From assembly GCA_963667075.1 (NCBI GenBank), contig OY762938.1, positions 1 to 64,000 on the forward strand: a stretch of 64,000 nt of DNA, written 5' to 3'. The notes beneath the pieces were generated by a model. That model worked only from the letters and a program-made list of their open reading frames with translations, was not told the origin of the DNA and searched no databases. A program made the translations under genes and the position numbers. This document shows positions 40,663 through 48,334 of the stretch, one piece after another. Source of the DNA: G963667075 sp963667075. GTDB lineage: Bacteria; Pseudomonadota; Alphaproteobacteria; Micavibrionales; Micavibrionaceae. Numbering within the stretch: the stretch's first letter is position 1; every line of letters begins with the position of its first letter.

Positions 40663-41256
40663 ATGAAGGGAATGTTAAAAATGCTATCGAAAAAGGACTT
40701 TATATTATCGTTCGCAACAATAACAGCAGTGGCTGTTATTTGGGAAACTGGGGCCTATTTTGAAAGGGACAAAACGAAGCTAAAAACATCTGATTCATCC
40801 CCATGCCCATGTTTGGCGGATGAGTTTGATTTAGCAAGAGACGACAGTGTAGAAACTTTGTTGAAAAATGTTCATAATATGAACAAAATAAAATTCGGTT
40901 TTGTAGACAATCGTCAGTTAGAACAAAATAATAAAGCGCCCGTTGAGCCGTTTGATCTTGGCATGGATGTAGCGAGTACGCTACCATATGACTTTGAGGT
41001 TCAGGCAATGTGTAATGATCCAGATGATGATGGCTTGCCAAATATAACACATATTATCGTAAATGCCGTTCCCAAGGGAACAGGATCAGGAGAATACAGA
41101 ACTTCATATGATACAGATCACGGCATATCTACAAATCCGTTAGTGTTTGGAACCATATTGGGCGTTAAAAGATATCTGGAAGCGCATGCGGGCTCTATTG
41201 GTCTAGAGGTTTCTAAGGATAGCACTATCGATTATGCTTCTATGAGACCGTTATAG
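40663..41256 (+). CDS. Unknown membrane-anchored protein
   Basis: The 197 residues match nothing I recognise. After a basic start there is one hydrophobic segment (about residues 11-29, FILSFATITAVAVIWETGAYF), then a soluble domain probably facing the periplasm. CPC lies near residue 46. The second half contains NDPDDDGLPNITHIIVN, an acidic DDDG loop that recalls calcium-binding repeats but occurs once, and a glycine-rich GTGSGEY. The gene is AT-rich compared with ymdB. It is preceded by an inverted repeat and its stop codon lies in the end of repeat element copy B, suggesting the element inserted at its 3' edge. Confidence 0.55.
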   Translation: MKGMLKMLSKKDFILSFATITAVAVIWETGAYFERDKTKLKTSDSSPCPCLADEFDLARDDSVETLLKNVHNMNKIKFGFVDNRQLEQNNKAPVEPFDLGMDVASTLPYDFEVQAMCNDPDDDGLPNITHIIVNAVPKGTGSGEYRTSYDTDHGISTNPLVFGTILGVKRYLEAHAGSIGLEVSKDSTIDYASMRPL

Positions 41257-41366
41257 ACGCTTATTGCTTTTTTCGCGTAGGCGGGACTTTTTTAAAAACA
41301 ATGCGTTAAAGGTTCCCGTTTTCACGGGGGAAGCAATAATTGGGCCTTTTGCGAAAGGCTTCTATA
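41252..41366. repeat. Palindromic MITE-like repeat element, copy B
   Basis: Bases 41288-41366 closely match 332-413 of copy A, including the block AAAACAATG, the hairpin CCCGTTTTCACGGGG region, AAGCAATAAT, and the terminal CCTTTTGCGAAAGG-CTATA. The left end (TATAGACGCTTATTGCTT) is an inverted partner of the right half, but it lacks about 19 bases that contain the CTTTCGCAAAAG core. This copy is therefore a shortened version of 115 bases. Both ends read TATAGA on their outer strand. The upstream gene's TAG stop (41254-41256) lies within the left end. Confidence 0.7.
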
Positions 41367-41371
41367 ATAGG

Positions 41372-41911
41372 TTATGTCTCTTCAACGATATTATCAGGAT
41401 TTTTTGTGAAGTAGCGGTAACAGGCGTCTTCGAGGGCGGTAACCAGTTCTTTCCCGTGTGAGCCGCCATCGCCTTTAATGCGGCCATGTACGACAGCGCG
41501 TAACGTTGTATGAAAAGCTTCTATAATCTCAATGGCTTCCTTATCGGCGTATTCAATAACTTCTAAAAACTGCACAAGTCTGTCCCCGATATAGGTCAGG
41601 AGCTTGTAATGGAACATGCCGCCATTAGCTTTGAGCTGCATGGCAGGATAGATCATACCGGCAATAGATTCTTCTGTATGTGTTTCCGGTGGCAGTGTTT
41701 TGGCTTTATTAATACCATTTTCCAGGCCTTTGAGGTAAAGCTCTGCCATGGGTTCGAACTCAACGGTATTATGCTCCAGCAATTCTTCTGCTTTGGAGAG
41801 AATTTCTTCACTCAAACCACCGCTACCTACCTTTTGTTTCAGGAGGTTTGGCGGCGTTATAAAGTCAGCTTTGCGTCTTATAGGCTGATTATAGTGATCA
41901 TCTGCTGTCAT
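41372..41911 (-). CDS. Unknown protein following the response regulator
   Basis: The 179 residues are cytosolic and mostly helical. Recognisable stretches are RRKADFITPPNLLKQKVG near the N-terminus, LSKAEELLEHN, and AMQLKANGGMFHYKLLTYIGDRLVQFLEVI in the middle (its parts are well spaced for a helical bundle). It follows the response-regulator gene by 42 bases on the same strand, a pairing seen in other alphaproteobacteria, so a signalling role with that regulator is plausible. No catalytic motif or HPt-type histidine could be assigned with confidence. Confidence 0.65.
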   Translation of the reverse strand: MTADDHYNQPIRRKADFITPPNLLKQKVGSGGLSEEILSKAEELLEHNTVEFEPMAELYLKGLENGINKAKTLPPETHTEESIAGMIYPAMQLKANGGMFHYKLLTYIGDRLVQFLEVIEYADKEAIEIIEAFHTTLRAVVHGRIKGDGGSHGKELVTALEDACYRYFTKNPDNIVEET

Positions 41912-41953
41912 GTATTCGTCTCAATTATCTTAAGTTGTATCATGTCCGGAGAG

Positions 41954-42589
41954 TTAGACCATATCAATTTCTGTATGCCTAAGATCAATTTTATCTCCTT
42001 TCTGGAGACCGGATTCTTCGCGTACCTGTCTGAGATGCTCATGCGCTTCCTGCACGGCAGCTTTTCTGTTTTCTGCAAAAGGTGAATTTATTTTGCCTGA
42101 GGAGTCTGCCTCTCGCCGTAGAGGGCCTTCATAGCCTCTTTTTCCTTTTCTGCGTCTGTCCGGGCCGAAGAAATCACCGCTTCTTACGAACTGCCTTGGG
42201 CGTTCGATAACCTGTGCGATCCTTCTGTATAGATCCCTGGCCGAAAAAGGTTTTACCAGAAATTCTGTAACACCGGCATCTCTAGCCTGAATAACACGGC
42301 GTTTCTCACTAAAGCCGGTCATAAGGATAATTGGCACGAACTGATTCGGGCTTTGTGGGGCATTTCGGACCTGTCGTGTGAAGGAAATACCGTCCACAGG
42401 TTTCATCATCCAGTCGGCAATAATAAGGTCTGGATTATATTCACAGTATTTTTCAAAGCCATGTTCGCCATTCTTGGCACCAATCACCTGTCCTACGCCA
42501 AAGGTCAAAAGAAGAGACTTTGTGACATCCAGCATGGGCTGATTGTCTTCTACAACAAGGACGGTGATATTTTCAAATTCGTAAGGCAT
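41954..42589 (-). CDS. CheY-like response regulator with C-terminal extension
   Basis: The 211 residues begin with a receiver domain (8-130): acidic pocket in LVVEDNQPM, phospho-acceptor Asp59 in LIIADWMMKPVDG, Thr in ILMTGF and Lys in FLVKPFSARDLYRRI. The following 80 residues contain QFVRSGDFFGPDRRRK and a charged helical tail, with no DNA-binding or enzyme domain. It probably acts through protein contacts, possibly with the product of the gene 42 bases downstream. No cognate kinase is adjacent. Confidence 0.88.
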   Translation of the reverse strand: MPYEFENITVLVVEDNQPMLDVTKSLLLTFGVGQVIGAKNGEHGFEKYCEYNPDLIIADWMMKPVDGISFTRQVRNAPQSPNQFVPIILMTGFSEKRRVIQARDAGVTEFLVKPFSARDLYRRIAQVIERPRQFVRSGDFFGPDRRRKGKRGYEGPLRREADSSGKINSPFAENRKAAVQEAHEHLRQVREESGLQKGDKIDLRHTEIDMV

Positions 42590-42652
42590 GGAATAGAAAT
42601 GTTTTATTTTCGATGTTTTGTTCCTAGATCATAACACTGATAAAATTTATTT

Positions 42653-42696
42653 CCTATTAATCTTCTTGTTAATTTTAGATATACCCTATTAATCTT
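42653..42696. repeat. Short direct repeat upstream of yebC
   Basis: CCTATTAATCTT occurs at 42653-42664 and again at 42685-42696, 32 bases apart (about three helical turns), in the AT-rich 169-base gap between the divergently placed response regulator and yebC. It may be a protein-binding site for either gene; nothing else supports this. Confidence 0.35.
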
Positions 42697-42758
42697 TGAA
42701 AATAAATTCTATAAAGACCCCAGTAGTGAAAGGAATTAAAGAAAAAATCAGGTGACAT

Positions 42759-43511
42759 ATGGCAGGACATTCCAAATGGGCTAATATTCAACATCGTAAA
42801 GGGGCCCAAGATAAAAAACGTGCGAAAATTTTTTCCAAGCTGGCGCGTGAAATTACCGTAGCGGCAAAAATGGGGGGCGGCGATCCTGATATGAATCCAC
42901 GTCTTCGTTTGGCTATTGCAACAGCGCGTGGCCAATCAATGCCGAAAAACAATATTGAGAATGCAGTACAAAAAGGTGTCGGCGGCGGTGAAGGCGACGA
43001 TTATGTGGAAATGCGCTATGAGGGTTACGGCCCTGGCGGCGTGGCCGTCATTGTTGACGCCTTGACTGATAACAAAAACAGAACAGCCTCTGAAGTGCGC
43101 TCCAGCTTTACAAAACATGGCGGCAATATGGGCGAAACGGGGTCAGTTAATTTCATGTTCGACCGGGTGGGTGAGATCATTTATCCCGTGGACACAGCTG
43201 ATACGGACACTATGTTTGAAGGGGCTGTTGAAGCTGGCGCAGAAGATTGCGAAAGTGACGATGAAATTCATGCCATCATTTGTGCCGCAGATGATTTCTC
43301 AAGCGTACGCGAAGCCCTTGTTGAAAAATTTGGAGAGCCTGAAAAATCCGGTCTCTCATGGAAACCGAACGTTATGGCAGAAGTGAATGAAGATCAGGCG
43401 AGATCTGTATTGAAACTGGTCGATATTCTGGAAGATAACGACGATGTTCAAACGGTCACAACAAACTTTGATGTCAGTGATGAAATCCTTGAAAAAATTA
43501 TGGAGGGCTAA
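42759..43511 (+). CDS. yebC: YebC/PmpR-family DNA-binding regulator / translation factor
   Basis: The 250 residues are a complete YebC: MAGHSKWANIQHRKGAQDKKRAKIF at the start (in full over residues 1-25), then KLAREITVAAKMGGGDPDMNPRL, YEGYGPGGVAVIVDALTDN, NKNRT, and LVEKFGEPEKSGLSWKP. YebC proteins are described as transcription regulators and more recently as ribosome-associated factors aiding difficult peptides. It precedes ruvC by 12 bases, the conserved order. Confidence 0.96.
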   Translation: MAGHSKWANIQHRKGAQDKKRAKIFSKLAREITVAAKMGGGDPDMNPRLRLAIATARGQSMPKNNIENAVQKGVGGGEGDDYVEMRYEGYGPGGVAVIVDALTDNKNRTASEVRSSFTKHGGNMGETGSVNFMFDRVGEIIYPVDTADTDTMFEGAVEAGAEDCESDDEIHAIICAADDFSSVREALVEKFGEPEKSGLSWKPNVMAEVNEDQARSVLKLVDILEDNDDVQTVTTNFDVSDEILEKIMEG

Positions 43512-43523
43512 GGATCGTTCTTG

Positions 43524-43988
43524 ATGCGGATTTTAGGTATTGATCCCGGACTTCAGAAGACAGGGTGGGGTGTTATTGAGTATGAAAACAATCATCTCTC
43601 TTTTTGTGCGTCGGGCCTGATTAGAACAAAACGGGCGGACAAATTGTCGGCTCGTTTATCTTTTATAGACAGGGAACTGGAGAAAGTTCTTAAAACCTGG
43701 TCCCCGCAGAGTGCGGCGGTGGAAGAAACGTTTGTGAATAAGAACGCAGCCTCTGCTCTGAAACTGGGGCAGGCCAGAGGTGTGGCTTTACTTGCACCGG
43801 CACGCTTTGGTCTGGATGTCGATGAGTATTCAGCCAATCTTGTAAAAAAGTCAGTCGTCGGCGCAGGGCATGCCGCAAAAGAACAGGTCGGCATGATGAT
43901 CCGCACTTTACTGCCAAGCTGTGGTGATGTCAGCGAAGATGAAGCGGATGCTCTGGCTGTTGCTATTTGCCATGCGCATCATCGTTGA
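43524..43988 (+). CDS. ruvC: Holliday junction endonuclease RuvC
   Basis: RuvC cuts Holliday junctions after RuvAB migration. The 154 residues show the catalytic acidic residues: Asp in ILGIDPGLQKTGWGV, Glu in AAVEETFVNKNAASALKLGQARG, and the paired Asp in EDEADALAVAICHAHH at the C-terminus. The ATG at 43524 follows AAGGAT; a TTG just before it is possible. It is separated from ruvA and ruvB by a sugar transferase gene on the other strand and a repeat cluster. Confidence 0.96.
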   Translation: MRILGIDPGLQKTGWGVIEYENNHLSFCASGLIRTKRADKLSARLSFIDRELEKVLKTWSPQSAAVEETFVNKNAASALKLGQARGVALLAPARFGLDVDEYSANLVKKSVVGAGHAAKEQVGMMIRTLLPSCGDVSEDEADALAVAICHAHHR

Positions 43989-44012
43989 AATAAGCGACTT
44001 TTTGTTTTCGCC

Positions 44013-44603
44013 TTACTTTGGGATGAGGGAAACTTGTGCGTTTTTATTAAAATGAGGGGCTTTATAATTTGTGATTAGACTGATAGGTGTTCGTACACAA
44101 ATCATAAAATCTTTAGACAGGGAATGGGTGTCGACATAGGCGTGGTCAAGGGCCAATACCTCCTGATCTGTTATTAGATCTTTCTTTGGTGCTATTTGTG
44201 CAGGACCGGTAAGACCGGGTTTTATGTTATGTCTTTTTATGTCTCTCGCCAAGGATGTATGACCTTTATGGACCGGTCTGGGACCTACAACGCTCATATC
44301 TCCTTTAAAGATGTTTAAAAACTGAGGGAGTTCATCAATACGGAATTTTCTGAGCAGTTTTCCTAAAAAAGTCGTTCTCTGATCATCTGGCAGGAGAATA
44401 CCATTTTCATCAACCGTATCCTTCATGGATTTTATTTTATAAATGGTGAAGGTGGTTCTATTCAAACCAACACGCTCTTGTTCAAATAGAGGAGAGGATC
44501 TATTCGCGACAGCCATAGTCAGGCAGGCCAGAACAACGAACGGAAACCCTATAAGGGTGCCCGCCGAAGCAAAAGCAATATCGAATGCACGTTTTGAATC
44601 CAT
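44013..44603 (-). CDS. Bacterial sugar transferase (initiating phosphoglycosyltransferase)
   Basis: The 196 residues match the small monotopic sugar-phosphate transferase family. There is an N-terminal hydrophobic hairpin or segment (about 10-33, ASAGTLIGFPFVVLACLTMAV), then FEQERVGLNRTTFTIYKIKSM, LLRKFRIDELPQFLNIFKGDMSVVGPRP (within about 80-108; catalytic DE pair) and KPGLTGPAQI. Such enzymes attach the first sugar phosphate to undecaprenyl phosphate for polysaccharide or glycan assembly. The gene is isolated, with no glycosyltransferases around it, and lies inside the otherwise conserved ruvC-ruvA junction. Confidence 0.88.
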   Translation of the reverse strand: MDSKRAFDIAFASAGTLIGFPFVVLACLTMAVANRSSPLFEQERVGLNRTTFTIYKIKSMKDTVDENGILLPDDQRTTFLGKLLRKFRIDELPQFLNIFKGDMSVVGPRPVHKGHTSLARDIKRHNIKPGLTGPAQIAPKKDLITDQEVLALDHAYVDTHSLSKDFMICVRTPISLITNYKAPHFNKNAQVSLIPK

Positions 44604-44716
44604 ACGATGGTTTACATAAAGACCAACTATCTGTCAATGAAAAAGGCATGACGATCAGAGACGATTCTATTTCTATAGTCGTCGCGATTTAAAATCGACT
44701 ACGCCATATGAACGCT

Positions 44717-44804
44717 GTCATTCTGGCGAGAGAGGCCTTTTTTTAGGCTGAACATAAGCAGCGTGACTCCAGAACAAAGAGCGCGGCACATGCCATGCAC
44801 ATTA
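44717..44804. repeat. Dispersed intergenic repeat, family 2, copy 2
   Basis: This is the second copy of the element at 5337-5419, in the same orientation on the plus strand. It differs mainly by a longer T-run inside AGGCCTTTTTTTAGGC and a few substitutions. It lies in a 403-base gap between the divergent sugar transferase and ruvA. Next to it is another palindrome, CGATTT-A-AAATCG, at about 44686-44698. Confidence 0.75.
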
Positions 44805-44811
44805 TTTAACG

Positions 44812-44840
44812 GGATACCGGATCGGTGTCCGGTATGACAA
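44812..44840. repeat. Dispersed palindromic repeat, family 3 (CCGG hairpin), copy 2
   Basis: ATACCGGA (44814-44821) pairs with TCCGGTAT (44828-44835) around a 6-base loop. On the minus strand this reads GTCATACCGGA and matches the hairpin at 37975 with compensating changes in the stem (GC to AT pairs on both sides), so the fold is kept. It directly follows the family 2 copy. The rest of the gap to ruvA at 45007 holds no gene I can see. Confidence 0.65.
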
Positions 44841-45006
44841 CGAGCGTTGATTCTTATACCTACTTTTTCATCGCTGAAAACTGAAGCGGCATATCAAGAG
44901 GTTCTTGTAAAAAGGAAGACAACATCTGAAAGTTTTATGGCGATAAGCCTTAAAGGACATAAAAACAGGCTTCCTGTCAGGCTGGCAATGTTATAGCCTG
45001 TAGGAC

Positions 45007-45636
45007 ATGATTGCTAAACTTACAGGATCTATAGATTCTTTTCATGATGGTTTCCTTATTCTGGATGTGGGCGGCGTAGGCTATCAGGTCTTTGCCAGTG
45101 CACGTACGCTCGCCTCTATCGGGCAGAAAGGGGAGGTTACATCTCTTTTGATTGATACGCATATCCGTGAGGATCATTTTCATCTCTATGGCTTCCCGAC
45201 GGCGGCAGAGCAAAGCTGGTTCCGTCTTTTGACCTCTGTTCAAGGCGTAGGGGCAAAGGCTGCGCTTTCCATTCTGAATACATGCCCGCCTGATCGGCTG
45301 TCTTTGGCTATTGCTGCACAGGATAAGACGGCTCTTCGTCAAGCGGATGGGATAGGCCCCAAGATTGCCACGCGCATTTTAACCGAACTAAAAGATAAAG
45401 CCGGAAAGATGGATTTATCTCCTACCGCTGTCGCTGTTTCTACAATGTCTCAAGTCGCGACAGAATCGGCACCGATTTCTTTTGATCAGGACGCTGTCTC
45501 CGCCCTTATTAATCTAGGCTATGCTCGCTCTGATGCCTATGCTGCGGTTATGCAGGCCAGTGCAAAAGCCAATGACAATGAAAAACAGAACTTGCAGGAT
45601 ATTATACGTTTGGCCCTTAAGGAGCTTTCTGTATGA
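45007..45636 (+). CDS. ruvA: Holliday junction DNA helicase subunit RuvA
   Basis: RuvA binds four-way junctions and loads RuvB. The 209 residues show the OB-like N-terminal domain (MIAKLTGSIDS, LILDVGGVGYQVFAS), then HLYGFPTAAEQSWFRLLTSVQGVGAKAALSIL in parts (helix-hairpin-helix), GIGPKIATRILTELKDK (second helix-hairpin-helix), and a C-terminal UBA-like domain ending in LQDIIRLALKELS that contacts RuvB. The stop overlaps the ruvB start (ATGA). Confidence 0.97.
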   Translation: MIAKLTGSIDSFHDGFLILDVGGVGYQVFASARTLASIGQKGEVTSLLIDTHIREDHFHLYGFPTAAEQSWFRLLTSVQGVGAKAALSILNTCPPDRLSLAIAAQDKTALRQADGIGPKIATRILTELKDKAGKMDLSPTAVAVSTMSQVATESAPISFDQDAVSALINLGYARSDAYAAVMQASAKANDNEKQNLQDIIRLALKELSV

Positions 45637-46691
45637 CCATGAGTAACATACAAAAAAATCCAGATCTGGAACGAGAAAAACAACAAGGAGATCTGCCGCC
45701 GGAGAATGCTTTGCGGCCACTTAGCCTGACGGAGTTTATTGGACAACCAAAGCTTGTCGAAAATCTTCGCGTCTTTATTGAGGCCGCAAAGAGCCGTTCT
45801 GATCCTATGGATCATGTGTTGTTATTTGGTCCGCCAGGACTGGGCAAAACAACGCTTGCGCAAATTGTCGCCAGAGAGCTTGGTGTTGGGTTTAGAGCGA
45901 CATCCGGGCCCGTTATTGCCAGAGCAGGGGATCTGGCCGCCATTCTCACGAATCTACAGCCACACGATGTTTTATTTATTGATGAAATCCATCGCCTTAA
46001 CCCGGCTGTGGAGGAAATTCTTTATCCCGCAATGGAAGATGCGAAGCTGGACCTGATTATAGGTGAAGGACCGGCAGCGCGCTCTGTGCAAATTGATTTG
46101 CCGCCTTTTACCCTTGTCGGCGCGACGACTCGTAGTGGTCTTTTGACCAATCCTTTGCGGGATCGCTTTGGTATTCCGCTGCGTCTTGAGTTTTATGCAC
46201 CAGAAGAATTATGCGACATTGTGCAGCGTTCAGCGCGTTTGCTGGGCATGAATCTGAGTGAAGATGGTGCACTGGAAATTGCCCGTAGATCCCGTGGCAC
46301 CCCACGTATAGCGGGTCGTCTGACACGCCGTGTCAGAGATTTTGCACATGTAGCCGGAACGCATCAAATTGATGCCAAGGCGGCAGATAGGGCACTGCAA
46401 CGGCTGGATGTCGATCATTCCGGGCTTGATTCTATGGATCGTCGTTATTTACATTGTATCGCCGGGAATTACGGTGGCGGTCCCGTGGGCGTTGAAACGC
46501 TTTCTGCGGCCTTGTCAGAACAACGCGATGTGCTGGAAGAGGTGGTGGAACCTTATCTTTTGCAGCAAGGTTTAATTAACAGAACCCCCAGAGGCCGCAC
46601 GATATCCCAAAAAGGCTTTAAGTATCTGGGCATTGATCTTGATCCTGAGCGCCAACATCAGCAAATGGATTTTATAGAAGGCGGGACATAA
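45633..46691 (+). CDS. ruvB: Holliday junction branch migration ATPase RuvB
   Basis: RuvB is the hexameric AAA+ motor of branch migration. The 352 residues contain RPLSLTEFIGQPKLVENL, Walker A LFGPPGLGKTTLAQ, Walker B VLFIDEIHRLN, sensor I LVGATTRSGLLTNPLRDRFGI, sensor II GTPRIAGRLTRRVRDFA, and the winged-helix C-terminal DNA-binding domain with PRGRTISQKGFKYLG. It is coupled to ruvA and followed 4 bases later by ybgC. Confidence 0.98.
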   Translation: MTMSNIQKNPDLEREKQQGDLPPENALRPLSLTEFIGQPKLVENLRVFIEAAKSRSDPMDHVLLFGPPGLGKTTLAQIVARELGVGFRATSGPVIARAGDLAAILTNLQPHDVLFIDEIHRLNPAVEEILYPAMEDAKLDLIIGEGPAARSVQIDLPPFTLVGATTRSGLLTNPLRDRFGIPLRLEFYAPEELCDIVQRSARLLGMNLSEDGALEIARRSRGTPRIAGRLTRRVRDFAHVAGTHQIDAKAADRALQRLDVDHSGLDSMDRRYLHCIAGNYGGGPVGVETLSAALSEQRDVLEEVVEPYLLQQGLINRTPRGRTISQKGFKYLGIDLDPERQHQQMDFIEGGT

Positions 46692-46695
46692 TTTA

Positions 46696-47106
46696 ATGAG
46701 AGCAAAGCATAGGGTTTACTACGAGAATACAGATGCTGGCGGTGTAGTTTATCACGGCCAGTATATTCATTTTTGCGAACGGGCACGTCTGGACTCCTGG
46801 ATGGAAGCGGGGATGAGCTGTAAAAAACTGGATGAAGAAAGGGGCATACTCTTTGTTGTCCGGGCGTTAAATGCCTCGTATAATAAGCCCGGTCATCTTG
46901 AGGATATGTTTGAGATCGAAACGAATGTAAAAGAACTTAAAAACGCGTCCATGGTCATGAATCAGAAGGTTTTTTGTGAAGAGAATCTTTTGTTTGAAAT
47001 GGACGTTGTTTTAGTCTGTATAAAGAAGGAAACGGAGCGGCCGGTCAGAATTCCTGATGATCTGAGAGCTGTTCTGGCAACAATGATGAAAGAACCGGAG
47101 TCATAA
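46696..47106 (+). CDS. ybgC: YbgC-type acyl-CoA thioesterase
   Basis: The 136-residue hotdog-fold protein has the 4-hydroxybenzoyl-CoA thioesterase signature YYENTDAGGVVYHGQYIHF (residues 8-26) with the catalytic Asp in TDAGGVVYH. RARLDSWMEAG and VRALNASYNKPGHLED follow. YbgC is the regular first gene of Tol-Pal operons and hydrolyses short or long acyl-CoAs. Its role with Tol is unclear. tolQ follows after 4 bases. Confidence 0.95.
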   Translation: MRAKHRVYYENTDAGGVVYHGQYIHFCERARLDSWMEAGMSCKKLDEERGILFVVRALNASYNKPGHLEDMFEIETNVKELKNASMVMNQKVFCEENLLFEMDVVLVCIKKETERPVRIPDDLRAVLATMMKEPES

Positions 47107-47110
47107 AAGC

Positions 47111-47863
47111 ATGAATGAAGTTGTCGATGCTGTTGAACTAAGTGGTACCGTCGTACATGACATGAGCGTGATAGGCTTGTTTATGCAGGCCGACCTTGTG
47201 GTTAAGTGCGTTATTTTATTGCTTCTTGCCGCTTCGGTCTGGAGCTGGACGATTGCTATTGCCAAAAGAAGCCGTTTGAGACGCTTGAACAAAAGAGCCA
47301 ATCGTTTTGAAGAGGCTTTCTGGTCAGGGGAGCCGCTTGACAAGCTTTTCCACCGTGTGCGGAAAAACCCGGACGATCCCATGCTGGCTACCTTTACGGC
47401 TGGTATGGAAGAATGGCAGGCTGGTGTCATCGAAGGTATTCCTGAACTGGCCTCCTTAAAAGCAAGCTTGAAACAGCGTGTTGAACGGGCCATGTCTCTG
47501 GCCATTGGCCGCGAGATGATGGCTCTGGAACGAGGTATGACCTTTCTTGCCTCTGTCGGCTCGACGGCCACTTTTGTGGGGCTGTTTGGTACGGTCTGGG
47601 GGATTATGAACAGCTTTACCTCCATTGCACAAAGCAATGATACAAGTCTTGCCGTTGTCGCGCCCGGTATTGCCGAAGCGTTGTTCGCCACAGCACTTGG
47701 GCTTGTGGCGGCTATTCCGGCGGTGATTGCGTTTAACGTGTTTTCATCAGGCCTGAACCGTTATGCGGATCGTCTGCAGGCCTTTACAGAGGAATTTTCG
47801 GCTATTTTGTCCCGTCATCTTGATTCCAGTGAGTCACCACAAGTGAAGAAAGAGAAAATATAA
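47111..47863 (+). CDS. tolQ: Tol system proton-channel subunit TolQ
   Basis: TolQ with TolR uses the proton gradient to drive TolA in outer-membrane constriction at division. The 250 residues have three membrane segments (about 32-52, 145-170 and 185-205), the typical cytoplasmic loop, and the motifs TFLASVGSTATFVGLFGTVWGIM and GIAEALFATALGLVAAIPAVI. The stop and the tolR ATG share a base (TAATG). Confidence 0.97.
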   Translation: MNEVVDAVELSGTVVHDMSVIGLFMQADLVVKCVILLLLAASVWSWTIAIAKRSRLRRLNKRANRFEEAFWSGEPLDKLFHRVRKNPDDPMLATFTAGMEEWQAGVIEGIPELASLKASLKQRVERAMSLAIGREMMALERGMTFLASVGSTATFVGLFGTVWGIMNSFTSIAQSNDTSLAVVAPGIAEALFATALGLVAAIPAVIAFNVFSSGLNRYADRLQAFTEEFSAILSRHLDSSESPQVKKEKI

Positions 47864-48321
47864 TGGGTATGAATACAAGCTCCATATCATGGAAAAGAGC
47901 CCCAGGGCAGAGCAGGCGTGCTTATACGGCTATGGCAGATATCAACGTGACGCCTTTTGTAGATGTGATGCTGGTGCTGTTGATCGTTTTTATGGTGACA
48001 GCCCCTTTGTTGACGGCAGGCGTTTCTGTAGACTTGCCAGATTCTGAAGCCGCTCCAATTAAAGAAGAAGATGATACGCCAGTCGAAATTTCTATCACAA
48101 AAGACGGTACAATCTATCTTGGCGAATCCGAAGTGAAGGAGGGACGTCTGGTGATGCTTTTGGAATCCATGACAAACCGGGATTTGGATCGGCGGATTTT
48201 TATTCGGGGGGATCAGGCTTTATCTTATGGTGATGTTATGGGGGTAATCGGATCTATTAACAAGGCCGGGTTTAAGAAAGTCGCTCTTATTTCAGAGGCT
48301 GTTTCCAAGCCTTCGCGTTAA
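47863..48321 (+). CDS. tolR: Tol system subunit TolR
   Basis: The 152-residue ExbD/TolR protein has a cytoplasmic N-terminus with MADINVTPFVDVMLVLLIVFMV (in parts, about residues 26-47) whose membrane Asp in PFVDVML carries protons. The periplasmic domain contains VEISITKDGTIYLGE, IRGDQALSYGDVMGV and ALISEA. It works with TolQ and TolA. It overlaps tolQ by one base. Confidence 0.97.
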   Translation: MGMNTSSISWKRAPGQSRRAYTAMADINVTPFVDVMLVLLIVFMVTAPLLTAGVSVDLPDSEAAPIKEEDDTPVEISITKDGTIYLGESEVKEGRLVMLLESMTNRDLDRRIFIRGDQALSYGDVMGVIGSINKAGFKKVALISEAVSKPSR

Positions 48322-48334
48322 ATATTGGTTCCGG

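Noticed and set aside
44840..45006. LexA-regulated promoter for ruvAB
   Set aside because: Only a single GTTC is present upstream of ruvA, without a partner at the right spacing.
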